Below the pieces are notes generated by a model. The model was given only the letters and a program-made list of their open reading frames with translations, was not told where the DNA came from and did not search any database. Shown in pieces: positions 1-9,160 of a DNA stretch of 64,000 nucleotides (its first letter is position 1; each line of letters opens with the position of its first letter). The translations under genes and the position numbers were made by a program. This stretch comes from Pycnococcus provasolii (Eukaryota; Chlorophyta; Pseudoscourfieldiophyceae; Pseudoscourfieldiales): positions 62,001 to 126,000 of the forward strand of contig CP150567.1 of the NCBI GenBank assembly GCA_049487715.1, written 5' to 3'.

Positions 1-879
1 GCCGCCTCGGTTCTCCGGCGTCCACGTGTCGAGCGTCATCGGCACGTGCTCGAGGTCTGAGAGGCTGCCGACGAGCTCCATTTTCTCCGACACGTCGTAG
101 AGGTGCATGCTCCTGCTGTGGCTTGCGACTGCGATCTTGTGGTGGCGTGGCAGGTACGCGACGTCCGTCACCCACGCGTTGCCGACGCGCAGCGAGCGGT
201 ACACGGAGAGTTCGTGTCGGTTCCACAGCTTGACGGTACCGTCGCGTCCGGCGGATATGTACCTGTCGCCAAGCACAGGTCCCTTGATGTTCGAGATGGG
301 CTCGCGGTGCGCGAGACTATCCGGGCACGCGTCTGGGAAATCCTGCTCGACGTACTCGTAGCGCGTTTCGCTGTCTCTCATGACGGACGTTCCCTGGTTC
401 TCAAGCAGCATGTACGTGCTGAACTCGTCCCAGTCGATCGTTCCGTCGCTGTTGGCATCCACCTTCATGAATAGGCGTCTGAGCTGGTCTTTGTTGAACA
501 GCGACTCCGTTTCGTTGGAGACTTCGTTTTTCTTGCCGAGCACGCCCTCGAACGCCGTGACAAACTCGTCAATGTCGAGCGAGCCTCCCGCGTCTTTGTC
601 CGCGAGCTGGAACGCGCGTTTGAGTGACATGAGCATGTCGAGGTTGATGTTATCCTCGAGCGTCTTTCCCGACGCGGCCTTTCCCGACGCATCCTTCTGC
701 GAGGTTGCGGACAGCGTGCGCGACGGATGACTTGGCAAGGCGGCGCCTGAAGAAGTGTCTGAAATACCACGGTCAATACCATGACTAGGATTCCCATTGT
801 TATGATGATCCCCCGGGACCTGGACCTCTGAATGGGAAGACGCCGGCGCAGGTGCTGCCGACGGTGCCGAGGACGCCAT
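1..879 (-). CDS. WD40-repeat protein with N-terminal EF-hand pair (partial, C-terminus outside window)
   Basis: The frame is open from an ATG at 879 to the window edge (293 codons), so the 3' part is missing. Residues 1-75 are a Ser/Ala/Pro-rich, probably disordered leader. Two canonical EF-hand loops follow: DKDAGGSLDIDE (residues 94-105) and DANSDGTIDWDE (141-152), both with Asp/Ser/Asp oxygen ligands and the final Glu. From about residue 180 WD40 blades begin, shown by GRDGTVKLW near residue 215. EF-hands in front of WD40 blades is the layout of the WDR49/WDR64/EFCAB8 type, often ciliary proteins in other eukaryotes (family knowledge). Role inferred: a calcium-responsive scaffold. The domain call is firm; the ciliary link is not shown here. 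Confidence 0.85.
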   Translation of the reverse strand, partial: MASSAPSAAPAPASSHSEVQVPGDHHNNGNPSHGIDRGISDTSSGAALPSHPSRTLSATSQKDASGKAASGKTLEDNINLDMLMSLKRAFQLADKDAGGSLDIDEFVTAFEGVLGKKNEVSNETESLFNKDQLRRLFMKVDANSDGTIDWDEFSTYMLLENQGTSVMRDSETRYEYVEQDFPDACPDSLAHREPISNIKGPVLGDRYISAGRDGTVKLWNRHELSVYRSLRVGNAWVTDVAYLPRHHKIAVASHSRSMHLYDVSEKMELVGSLSDLEHVPMTLDTWTPENRGG

Positions 880-1672
880 AACACAAAGACACGCCACACA
901 AAGAGCAAACTAAGACAAAAAAAAAAGAAAAAAACGAAAAACGAAAAACGAGAGCACAGAGAGCAAGCACGTAAGAGCTATGATACTAGTATTTATGAGA
1001 TAGAAGAATGACACCAGTGACACCAAGCAAGGGCAAGGTCAAGGGGAGGCTTAATTAAGCGGAAACCAACCAGGCAACAACGCCGGGACGGGAAAGGAAG
1101 AAGCGGAAGCGGAAAGCAGCTTAATACCCGTAGTCTAATAAGCCAGCAGCTTAAGTGGTCTTAAGGGGGGGAACGTAAAACCTTACCGTACAGGTACACC
1201 GGGAAACAAAACAAGAAAGAAGGTCGACGTTGACTCCCGGCTCCGGAGCTCTTTCTCTGACCACTTCGGTCAACGTCAGGCATCAGGGAAAAGCTTTTCC
1301 AGTACAGTACAGTACCAAGGGGAAAATAACAAAGGGGAACCCTAAGTCGTAAGTTACCCTAGGGCAATTCCCTTAAACCCTAACGCCTTCCATCAACACC
1401 ATAGACTAGGTAAGGTACCTTTATGGGTACTTCCTAGTTCAGAAGGATTATCGTACGTAGTGGACTATCTACAGTATGTGACCACGTTGCGCACGTTCAG
1501 TACGTGCGTGTTTCTTGCTTGCTTTGAAAAGACACATTTGTCGGCATGTCTCAGCCTCTCAGGGACGACGCCGTGCATTTGGCGCATTCAGATGCATCGA
1601 GTTTGCGGTACTTATGGGTCCGGCACAGTGACATATGATTTACACCGTGTTGTAATTTACAGGAACGTTTCT
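880..1672. other. Intergenic spacer, no gene seen
   Basis: Lies upstream of the WD40/EF-hand gene and downstream of the integrase-repeat gene. It is A-rich near 915-950, has overlapping TACAGTA-like units near 1299-1316, a CTTAAGG motif at 1160 and one CCCTAA near 1377. No convincing coding frame or RNA gene was found; it probably holds the promoter of the WD40 gene. Confidence 0.6.
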
Positions 1673-3244
1673 TTATCCGCCGCGTGGACGCTTCGCCTGT
1701 TTGCGACGGCGTGCGTCCTCGTCATCTTCATCTTGCTCACCCTTTTCGTCGTTGTCCGCGCCGTCCAACAGCGCCCGCAGACCTGCCGCGGCAGCGTTGC
1801 GCTTATACGCGCCAGTCACCGCTCGTAACTTACGAGCCTGCTGGCTGTCCGCGTATCCGAGGAAGTCGGGGTACGATATCCAGCCGGATGACGCGTACGT
1901 CACATCAGGATGGCTCGGTATGTCGTGCGGTCGCTTGCCTGACTTACTCCACTCCCTCCACTTCTCATTGCTCTTCAGACCGAGCGTGCGCACGTAAGCA
2001 CGCGCATCTTCGAAGCTGCGAAATTTCGACGACTCTTTTGTTTTCCGAGCCTGCTGGCTGTCCGCGTATCCGAGGAAGTCGGGGTACGATATCCAGCCGG
2101 ATGACGCGTACGTCACATCAGGATGGCTCGGTATGTCGTGCGGTCGCTTGCCTGACTTACTCCACTCCCTCCACTTCTCATTGCTCTTCAGACCGAGCGT
2201 GCGCACGTAAGCACGCGCATCTTCGAAGCTGCGACATTTCGACGACTTTTTTTTTTTAGCAGCACCGCGGCAACGCGGGGAGATCGAGCAGGCTGTGGGC
2301 CGAGCCTGCTGGCTAACCGTGTATCCGAGGAAGTCGCCAAACGACGTCCAGCCCGATGACGCGTACGTCACATGAGGACTGCTCGGTATGTCGTGCGGTC
2401 GCGCGCCTGATTTTCTCCACTCCCACCACTTATAATAGCTCTTCAGACCGAGCGCTCGCACGTACGCGCGCGCATCCTCGAAGCTACGAAATTCGCCAGC
2501 CACCTTGCCGCTGATCGCCGTGGAAGGTTCGGCCGATATGGTTGCGGCTTGCGACTCGGTGACCGTGACCGGCGTGTAACGCTGCTCGTCGTCGTCTTGC
2601 ATGAGGTCGAGCACGTCTACAAGGCCGTTGCAGTTGAGTTTTTTGCTCAAAAGACTGCCAGCGGAGGAAAAAATGAGGCCAGCCAGCTTGCTTGAAAAAT
2701 TGGGCGGAAAAAATGAAAGGGCCAGGGTCGGTGGCGCTGGCGCTGGCGCGGCCGGTGGCGCAGGGAGCGTGGGCGGTTGTGGCATCGTGGCGGCGGCCTG
2801 TGCAAGCGCCTGTAGTATGTGCGGTGGCATCATCGGCAGAGCGGCCGCGATCTGTGGCGGTAAATGTGCAGCCATGTTGGTTTGGAGCATGGCTGCGAGG
2901 TTCGCCGCGTGAACCATGCTTCCCATGGTACCGTTTCCCATATTACCCGTGTTGACGTTGACGTTGAGCGCGGGAGGTGCTGTTGTTGAAACGACGGGCA
3001 AGGCCAAAGAGGCAGCGTTGACTGTGTTGTTGGCTGCTGTGAAATTGCTTGGAAGCTGTAGGCTATTTATTTGTGTTGCCAAGGGATCTCGTCCCAAGGT
3101 GGTTGGCGAAGGATTGAGAGACTGAGATATATTCGCAGGTTGAGGACATCCTGCTGAACCTCGTGTCTGCTGATTGAGCTGAGGGATGGTTCCAACATGC
3201 TGAGAGAGCATCGTGAAAAAATCATTCTCATTCTGAGACAGCAT
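1673..3244 (-). CDS. Protein with three phage-integrase-type (INT_rpt-like) repeats
   Basis: ATG at 3244 gives 523 residues; the frame is open a little further upstream but only with a GTG. The N-terminal half is Asn/Gln/Ala/Pro-rich and low in complexity. Three ~55-residue units follow, each with the pattern SFEDARAYVR, a W-x-EW-x-KSG stretch, RPHDIPS and GW-x-x-x-x-DFLGY. This pattern resembles the Pfam phage-integrase repeat unit; no integrase catalytic domain (Arg...His-x-x-Arg...Tyr) is present, so it is not an integrase itself. The tail is acidic, then basic (RRRKQAKRPR), like a nuclear localisation signal. Units two and three are almost identical at DNA level. A DNA- or chromatin-binding role is inferred only. 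Function unknown. Confidence 0.75.
   Translation of the reverse strand: MLSQNENDFFTMLSQHVGTIPQLNQQTRGSAGCPQPANISQSLNPSPTTLGRDPLATQINSLQLPSNFTAANNTVNAASLALPVVSTTAPPALNVNVNTGNMGNGTMGSMVHAANLAAMLQTNMAAHLPPQIAAALPMMPPHILQALAQAAATMPQPPTLPAPPAAPAPAPPTLALSFFPPNFSSKLAGLIFSSAGSLLSKKLNCNGLVDVLDLMQDDDEQRYTPVTVTESQAATISAEPSTAISGKVAGEFRSFEDARAYVRALGLKSYYKWWEWRKSGARPHDIPSSPHVTYASSGWTSFGDFLGYTVSQQARPTACSISPRCRGAAKKKKSSKCRSFEDARAYVRTLGLKSNEKWREWSKSGKRPHDIPSHPDVTYASSGWISYPDFLGYADSQQARKTKESSKFRSFEDARAYVRTLGLKSNEKWREWSKSGKRPHDIPSHPDVTYASSGWISYPDFLGYADSQQARKLRAVTGAYKRNAAAAGLRALLDGADNDEKGEQDEDDEDARRRKQAKRPRGG
1833..2234 (-). repeat. Tandem 213-bp coding duplication
   Basis: Bases 1833-2021 match 2046-2234 exactly over 189 bp, including silent positions, with a period of 213 bp (71 codons). 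A third, older copy starts at 2301 and has diverged. Exact identity indicates a very recent duplication or gene conversion. Confidence 0.9.
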
Positions 3245-3870
3245 ATTCACCGCAGGGAGGTTCACAGAGAAATCTAAATAAAATCACAAACACAAACACC
3301 CTTAAGGTGAAATGGAACAAAACAACAAATAAAATTGTAAAATGGGATGGCACAATACTGTAAGATGTTGCCCAATATGTAAATGTGCAAATGGGTTTCG
3401 AAGTAGAATCAGGGAAACCTTACGGGTAGTCTACAGAGTTGCCTCCTCCTGTTACAGTACCCCTTCCCGCGAGTGGTACCAGCCATCCATCCATCCAGCA
3501 CAATCCTGCATCAACGACAACGGACAACGGCGGGTCCCAAGTCCCAACCAGCGCAAAGCAAGTCCCATGGCGTGGGCATCGGCGGTGGCCGCGAATCTGA
3601 TACTTTTCCTCTGGACTGTCGGAGGGAGGGAACGTCAAAGGGAGGAGAACCGCAAATCCTGTAATGCAAATTCCATACCCTTTAGAAGTACGCCCCCTAC
3701 TAACCCCTCCCCCCCGCATCAGGTCCGCAGCCGCCACATAAGGTATTGCCTCCTAGGTAAGTATCTGACATCCAAACCTACCTTAAGTGACTAGCCTTAC
3801 AGTAAGTGTGCGTTCAGCAGTGGCCTGTTGTTTCTTTGTACTGCAGTTGATTGTATCGTAGGAGTGCACT
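3245..3870. other. Divergent promoter region between integrase-repeat gene and SulP gene
   Basis: The starts of the two flanking genes face away from each other, so both promoters should lie here. It contains CCTTAAGG at 3300 and a TACAGTA-type motif near 3454. Frames inside it are short and lack protein-like composition. Confidence 0.55.
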
Positions 3871-6108
3871 ATGACGGCGTCCGACCGCCTCGGCGAGCTG
3901 CGGAATACAGCAGGCAACAACAATAACGGCGATGCGTCGTTAAGGCCCGCGGAATCCGCGTCGTCGATATCCGCGCTCCTACCGCACAACGGCGAGTCGC
4001 AGGTCTCGCTGGCGACCAACGACTCCGAACTACCAAAGGCGGGATCCGCGCTAGAGCTCGAGCTCGAAAAGAAGCACGCCTCGAACGTGGACGAAAGCGA
4101 GCCTGTCGACGAATTCAGCTACCCAGACGGTTGGCACGCGCGAAACGGGTTCAGCGAAACCGTCTTCGCAGGTGCCAAGTACGTGCAAGACAGCTTGGTG
4201 TTCTACCGAGACAACAAACTACGCCTCAAGAACGAAATCTTGAGCGGACTCACCGTCGCCATCGCACAGGTGCCTGAAAGCGTCGCTTTCAGCTTCGTCG
4301 CCGGAGTTGACCCGCTCGTTGGTCTATACGCAACCTTCTTCCTTGGGCTCATCACCGCGCAAATTGGTGGTCGGCCTGGCATGGTCAGTGGTGCGGCTGG
4401 TGCCATGGCTGTGGTGGCCAAGATTGTCATGGAACCTGGCGGCCTGTTCCCGGAGGACACGCTCATCAAGCGCGGCGAAATCAAAAGTTGCCTCGGGTGC
4501 GACAGTCTCAGACAGCAGGCGTACGACAAGCGGCGCGAGTACCTCTTTCTCGTGATGTGGATCGTCGGCATACTGCAAATTCTCGTCGGAGTGCTGAAGA
4601 TGGGCTCGCTGGTGAAGCTCATCCCCACGACGGTGATGATTGGGTTCGTCAACGGGCTCGCGATCATCATTTTTTCCGCGCAGCTCGAAAGCTTCATGGA
4701 GATGGACTGGGGCAAGGGCTACTCGCATTTCCTACCGTCTTCCGCACCCGCGAATTACGAGATCAACAGCGCGGATGTAACGCGCGTCTTTGCCAAGGAC
4801 CTGCCCGATCTGACGGCGAGCCAGCTCGCGACGGAGATTGGCAAGATCATGAATGAGACGGATACGAACAACGACGGCCTGATCAGCCTGAGCGAGTTCG
4901 GGCACAGCAAGGACCACGCTATCCACGACGGGCACGACGAATTCAAGAAGTGGCGCGTGCTTTCCGAAGCGTCGACGTGGCTCATGCTTTTCTACGTGTT
5001 CGGCTCCATGTTCGTCGTGCACTATCTGCCGCGCCTCACGAAGGTGGTCCCATCGTCTCTCGTCAGCATCTGCTGCTGCCTGATATTCGAGCATGCCATC
5101 ACGCGTCCTGCAATGGGACTCGAAACGCCGACCGTGCGCGATATGAGTCCCGTGAAGGGCGGCCTGCCAACGTTCAAGGTGCCCGACGTTGACTTTGACA
5201 ACGAGGCGTTGTCCATCATCATGCCGACGTGCATATCGCTCTGCGCGGTTGGTCTCATCGAGTCGATCCTCACGCTGCAGCTCGTCGACGAGATTCTCGA
5301 CGACACGTCCGATTCCACCGGCCGATGCACGCAGGAGTGCGTTGCACAGGGCATCGCCAACCTGATGAGCGCTATGTTCCAGTCAATGGGTGGCGATGCC
5401 ATGATTGGGCAGTCGACCATCAACGTGAAGAGCGGTGGCATCGGCCGGCTCAGCACAACATTCGCGTCAGTCATGTTCCTGATTTTCATTGTCGCCGCGA
5501 GCAGCGTAATTGAGCTCGTTCCCATCGCGGCGTTGACAGGCGTGCTATTCATGGTGGTTATCTACACGTTCGACTGGACGAGCTTGACACTCATGGTTGG
5601 TGATCTCCGTGAGGCTCTCTCGTCAAAGGCGAGCCCAAAGATGCGGTGCCGCTGGCAGGACTCGCTGCTCATTATTCTCGTGACGGGCGTGACAGTTGCG
5701 ACGAACCTGGCAATTGCCGTGGTGCTCGGCGTGATCGTAGCGGCGCTCTTCTATGCGTGGGAGAACAGCACGTCGCTCTCGTGTCGCACATACATTGGCA
5801 GCGCTGGTGAGAAGGTGTACGAGTTCGCTGGTCCGCTGTACTTTGCGAGCGACCGCGGGTTCAAGTGCAACTTCCTCATTGCGAAGGATCCCGCTGAGGT
5901 GGTGGCTGACCTGACGCGCGTGCAGATTAAGGACTACTCGGGCCTCGCGGCGCTGAACAGTCTGGGTGGCCGTTACACGGACATGGAGAAGAAGCTGACG
6001 GTTCGCCTGACACGGCGCGACAACGCGTTCATCATCGACCTGCTAGGCAAGCGCCTCGAGAACGTCGTGCTAGATTGGGTGGACGACGGCGAAGGTGCGA
6101 GCCTTTGA
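3871..6108 (+). CDS. SulP-family anion transporter, BicA/YchM-like, with an EF-hand insertion and STAS domain
   Basis: 745 residues from the ATG at 3871. The first ~85 residues are a hydrophilic cytosolic leader. The SulP core begins near residue 110 (NEILSGLTVAIAQVPESVAF). The segment GGDAMIGQSTINVKSGG (~residue 505) is the signature of the bacterial/cyanobacterial SulP branch that includes the bicarbonate transporter BicA, rather than of plant SULTR proteins. A loop between membrane segments carries a complete EF-hand, DTNNDGLISLSE, near residues 330-341. The C-terminal ~100 residues form a STAS domain. Substrate could be bicarbonate, sulfate or another anion; the sequence cannot decide. 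The EF-hand suggests calcium control of transport (inference). The neighbouring BAH gene follows in the same direction after 219 bp. Confidence 0.88.
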   Translation: MTASDRLGELRNTAGNNNNGDASLRPAESASSISALLPHNGESQVSLATNDSELPKAGSALELELEKKHASNVDESEPVDEFSYPDGWHARNGFSETVFAGAKYVQDSLVFYRDNKLRLKNEILSGLTVAIAQVPESVAFSFVAGVDPLVGLYATFFLGLITAQIGGRPGMVSGAAGAMAVVAKIVMEPGGLFPEDTLIKRGEIKSCLGCDSLRQQAYDKRREYLFLVMWIVGILQILVGVLKMGSLVKLIPTTVMIGFVNGLAIIIFSAQLESFMEMDWGKGYSHFLPSSAPANYEINSADVTRVFAKDLPDLTASQLATEIGKIMNETDTNNDGLISLSEFGHSKDHAIHDGHDEFKKWRVLSEASTWLMLFYVFGSMFVVHYLPRLTKVVPSSLVSICCCLIFEHAITRPAMGLETPTVRDMSPVKGGLPTFKVPDVDFDNEALSIIMPTCISLCAVGLIESILTLQLVDEILDDTSDSTGRCTQECVAQGIANLMSAMFQSMGGDAMIGQSTINVKSGGIGRLSTTFASVMFLIFIVAASSVIELVPIAALTGVLFMVVIYTFDWTSLTLMVGDLREALSSKASPKMRCRWQDSLLIILVTGVTVATNLAIAVVLGVIVAALFYAWENSTSLSCRTYIGSAGEKVYEFAGPLYFASDRGFKCNFLIAKDPAEVVADLTRVQIKDYSGLAALNSLGGRYTDMEKKLTVRLTRRDNAFIIDLLGKRLENVVLDWVDDGEGASL

Positions 6109-6327
6109 GCCGGCCTCCTCATAAGCTTAGTTGTTTTTGACATACATTTTGATACAGTATAGACTAGGACTATGGTGAGTAAAGTGAAATGAAGTTTGGA
6201 ACTGAATCTCTTGACGTCACGCCCCCCCCCTCCAAGTTCTCCCTTCTCTTCCCTCCGCCCCGCCTCCGCCCCTCCCCCCCCCCCCACTAGAGCCCACTTT
6301 TCGCGCCACTTTTCCCCCGCCGCTGCG

Positions 6328-7986
6328 ATGGAGGAGCGCGTGCGCCACGCGCCGCACGTGACGGTCGGGCGCGTCGGCGGCGATTCTTCTGCTGGCGCCT
6401 CGTCGGCTCGCTCTAAGAAAGCTTCTGGAGGGGCGCACGGTAAGGCGTATCGGCCGGCGTCGGCCTCCAAGGCGGCGGCGCTTAAGGGTGCCCGTAAGGG
6501 TGCGTCGTCGTCTTGGAGCCCGATCGCGGCGATAGAGGCGCAGTTCGCGCAGACGGCGGCGTCGCCGGTCGCGGCGGCTGCGAGAGGAGGAGGAGGAATC
6601 GGGAACGGTGCCGCCGCGGCGCACGCGCGCGTCGTGCGCATGCGCGCGCAGGGAACGGCGGGGTCGGTGCGACGAGGATTCATGGACCCGCAGGAGGTGC
6701 GTGATGACTTCGCGTGGGACCCAGCGTCGGCGCCAAGCACGCCACATGTGACGGGTTACCGAGCGCGCGACATGACGGCTCGCGTATGCTCCGGAGGAGC
6801 GGCGCGCGTCAGTGTGCCAAGCCCGCGCACGTACCCCAACACGTCCGGCCAGGCGAACGGTGCGGCAAGAGTGCCGACAGCAGGTGTGCCCGTCGCACAC
6901 GTGCTATCGCGCGTGCGGCATGTGCTGCGGTCAAACAACGACACGGTGGCTCTCACCGACGGACGGGCTGTGCACGTCGACACCTTGCTCGGCGCGTGCA
7001 TTGCTGCAATTGCCCGCATGCCGCGAACGAGCCAGCCTGCGCTCGACTCGGACGCGCTTCGGCAGGGTGATTTCTCGCAGGAAGGTTCGCGAGAGCAGAC
7101 GGCGGCATCAACGTCGTCAACAACAACGTCGCGCGACGGCGTTGTGCACGTCGTGCCTAGCATGATGGAACAACCGCCACCACCTGCGGCTGTCGCGCAG
7201 TCGGCGTCGGCACGAAGGTGCGATTGGGTCGGCCCACCCGTTCGTGCGACGCCGTCTACGTTGTACTATGCCGCCTTCACGCGTGGTGACACAGTGCACC
7301 GCGCCGGCGAGTGCGCTTACCTAAGTGGCGCCGATGGCATCAGAGAACTCGTGCAGATCGAGGCATGCGCGGAGGACACGGCAAACAACGAGAGATTCCT
7401 GCTCGTGCGCAGCCTCGTGCGCGCCGACAACCTTCCCGTTGATTGGGCGCGATGGCGTAAGCCTCAGCCACGTGAGGTATTCCTGCTTCACCCTCGGCTC
7501 GATCGGCACCGCTCAGTCCGCGTGAGTGGCTTCGCAGACGCCAGAGAGGATGTCGGCGATGCGGGCGATGACGTGGATGAGAATGGCGACGGCGCACAAG
7601 GAAGTGTTCCTGCTGACAGACTTCGTGTTGTGCATCCGTCAAACGTCGTCGGCAAGGCGGCGGCTCTTGCGGAGCCGATGTACACCGAGGCGCTGGAGTG
7701 CCTGCTTCGCGCGAAGCCGGATGGGAAATCCGGCGGCGATTTGGATGATGACGTGCCTGGCGTACCTCGTGGCGTGGCTGCGGCGGACGTGCACCTGCTT
7801 GAGTGGGAATTCGTCGGTCTCAAGCCCGGCTCGGCGCTATCTACGAGCTTCCGCCGCGTCGTTCCCCCTGCCTCGGGAGACGATGAGGCTGGCACCGAGG
7901 TTCTCGACGGCTCGCTCGCGGAGCTCGAACGCGTAATCAATGCGCAACACCGTCGCTTAGTTGCGAGCGGCGTTCTGCACGCGTGA
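6328..7986 (+). CDS. BAH-domain chromatin protein
   Basis: 552 residues from the ATG at 6328; the frame is open upstream but through a pyrimidine-rich stretch without ATG that looks like 5' UTR. Residues 1-290 are basic, Ala/Arg/Ser-rich and probably disordered. From about residue 305 to 485 the sequence follows the BAH pattern: YYAAFTRGDTVHRAGECAYL, then a strand leading to VDWARWRKP, then REVFLLHPRLDRHRSVRVSG and DRLRVVHPSNV. BAH domains bind nucleosomes or histone tails and occur in ORC1, DNA methyltransferases and silencing factors (family knowledge). No methyltransferase, PHD or AAA domain is seen, so this is a stand-alone BAH protein. Its specific complex is unknown. Confidence 0.65.
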   Translation: MEERVRHAPHVTVGRVGGDSSAGASSARSKKASGGAHGKAYRPASASKAAALKGARKGASSSWSPIAAIEAQFAQTAASPVAAAARGGGGIGNGAAAAHARVVRMRAQGTAGSVRRGFMDPQEVRDDFAWDPASAPSTPHVTGYRARDMTARVCSGGAARVSVPSPRTYPNTSGQANGAARVPTAGVPVAHVLSRVRHVLRSNNDTVALTDGRAVHVDTLLGACIAAIARMPRTSQPALDSDALRQGDFSQEGSREQTAASTSSTTTSRDGVVHVVPSMMEQPPPPAAVAQSASARRCDWVGPPVRATPSTLYYAAFTRGDTVHRAGECAYLSGADGIRELVQIEACAEDTANNERFLLVRSLVRADNLPVDWARWRKPQPREVFLLHPRLDRHRSVRVSGFADAREDVGDAGDDVDENGDGAQGSVPADRLRVVHPSNVVGKAAALAEPMYTEALECLLRAKPDGKSGGDLDDDVPGVPRGVAAADVHLLEWEFVGLKPGSALSTSFRRVVPPASGDDEAGTEVLDGSLAELERVINAQHRRLVASGVLHA

Positions 7987-8055
7987 CTTTGACTGAGTAT
8001 TTCCAAAGTAATTAAAATTCACTAATTCTGTTGATGTTACAGCCGGCTTGGCGGG

Positions 8056-8787
8056 CTATCCGAGCAACCTTTCGGCGAGTTCTGGGAAGGTGTCGACGAC
8101 GATGTCGTGGTTTGCGTTGGGATGTGGGTCTGGCGGGCCTGCGGGTCCCCACTCGTGTGGACGGCGCACGAACGCGGTTTTGAACCCTGCACGTTTCGCC
8201 GCGTCGAGGTCGAAGTTGTGGCACGCCACCATGAGAATCTCGCTCGGGTCGAGCTGGAGATACTTTGCCGCGGCTGCGTACGACTCGGGTAGCGTTTTGT
8301 ACTTGCCGATTCCCTCGCACGAAATGACCGCGTCCCAGCTCAGTCCATTCGCACGTGCGGTATCGATGATTATGCGGAAACTTAGAATTGTGAACGACGC
8401 GCATATGTACCGTTCTCGCAGCTTTGGCAGAACTTCGGGGAAGTCGTGCCAGCACTTGAAGTTGTGTACGGCTTTCCACCAGATGTCTCGCCTTTCTTCT
8501 TCCGTGATGCGTTCGAGTCCGTTTTCGCGAAGAATTTCGTCGAGTGTGAGTTTGTGCACGTCGTCAAAGTTCACGTTTGGCGTTTCGTGCTGGCCTAGGT
8601 TGACCATGCGTTTGAGCGACCGTCTTCGGAGCTCGTTCGCCATCGCGCCCCAGTCTTTTTCCACCGAACCGTCGTTGTCGTCGCCACCATCGTTGGCTGT
8701 GACGACGCGCTCGATGGCCTGCTTGAATCCGGTGTGCCAGTCTAAGATGGTCCCGCCGGTGTCGAACGTGAGCGCCTTGACGTCCAT
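8056..8787 (-). CDS. HAD-superfamily hydrolase, 2-haloacid dehalogenase (type II)-like
   Basis: 243 residues from the ATG at 8787 (open upstream only through a GTG). Motif I is FDTGGTILDW near residues 7-16 with the nucleophile Asp; the lysine of motif III is in GKYKTLPESY; motif IV region MVACHNFDLDAAKRAGFKTA and the following FVRRPHEWGP are typical of L-2-haloacid dehalogenase-type proteins. Length fits the family (220-250). No transit peptide is evident, so it is probably cytosolic. Physiological substrate is unknown; many relatives are general phosphatases or dehalogenases. Only 69 bp separate its stop from that of the convergent BAH gene. Confidence 0.85.
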   Translation of the reverse strand: MDVKALTFDTGGTILDWHTGFKQAIERVVTANDGGDDNDGSVEKDWGAMANELRRRSLKRMVNLGQHETPNVNFDDVHKLTLDEILRENGLERITEEERRDIWWKAVHNFKCWHDFPEVLPKLRERYICASFTILSFRIIIDTARANGLSWDAVISCEGIGKYKTLPESYAAAAKYLQLDPSEILMVACHNFDLDAAKRAGFKTAFVRRPHEWGPAGPPDPHPNANHDIVVDTFPELAERLLG

Positions 8788-9160
8788 GGAGTGCAAAGGA
8801 GAGGAAGAGGAAGAGTGCACGTTAAAATAACTACCGTAAGACAGTAAGAATAAGATGAAGAGGGGAGCGAAAGACTGGTACAGTACGCCGTGCCCTTAAG
8901 GCCTAATAAAGTCACGTGACCCGGACGAGCACGTCACGGCACAACCACGAGAACCCTAACGCTAACCCTATACCCTAACCCGAGTCGCCTTATACCCTAA
9001 CCGTCGTAAGTACCTCCGCCGCACACTCGGCAGTAACATAGTCTAGCTGGATAGTGGCGTGCAGTGGGAGGCCCGAGATGCGCTGAGACGACTAAGCTGC
9101 TGGCCTTAAGGGTAGTGCCTTGGTGCGAGAAGTGATTTCTTTCTTGTGTGTGACTATGTA
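8788..9160. promoter_or_regulatory. 5' flank of the HAD gene with CCCTAA tract
   Basis: Degenerate CCCTAA repeats run from 8952 to 9002, about 165 bp upstream of the HAD start codon. CCTTAAGG occurs at 8894 and again at 9104. No reading frame of interest. The other side of the spacer is the 3' end of the RCC1-repeat gene. Confidence 0.55.
8952..9002. repeat. Degenerate CCCTAA telomere-like tract
   Basis: Five CCCTAA units interrupted by other bases, 165 bp upstream of the HAD gene start. Confidence 0.75.

Noticed and set aside
1673-3244. An integrated phage or transposon integrase
   Set aside because: Only the repeat units occur; no recombinase catalytic domain, terminal repeats or other mobile genes nearby.
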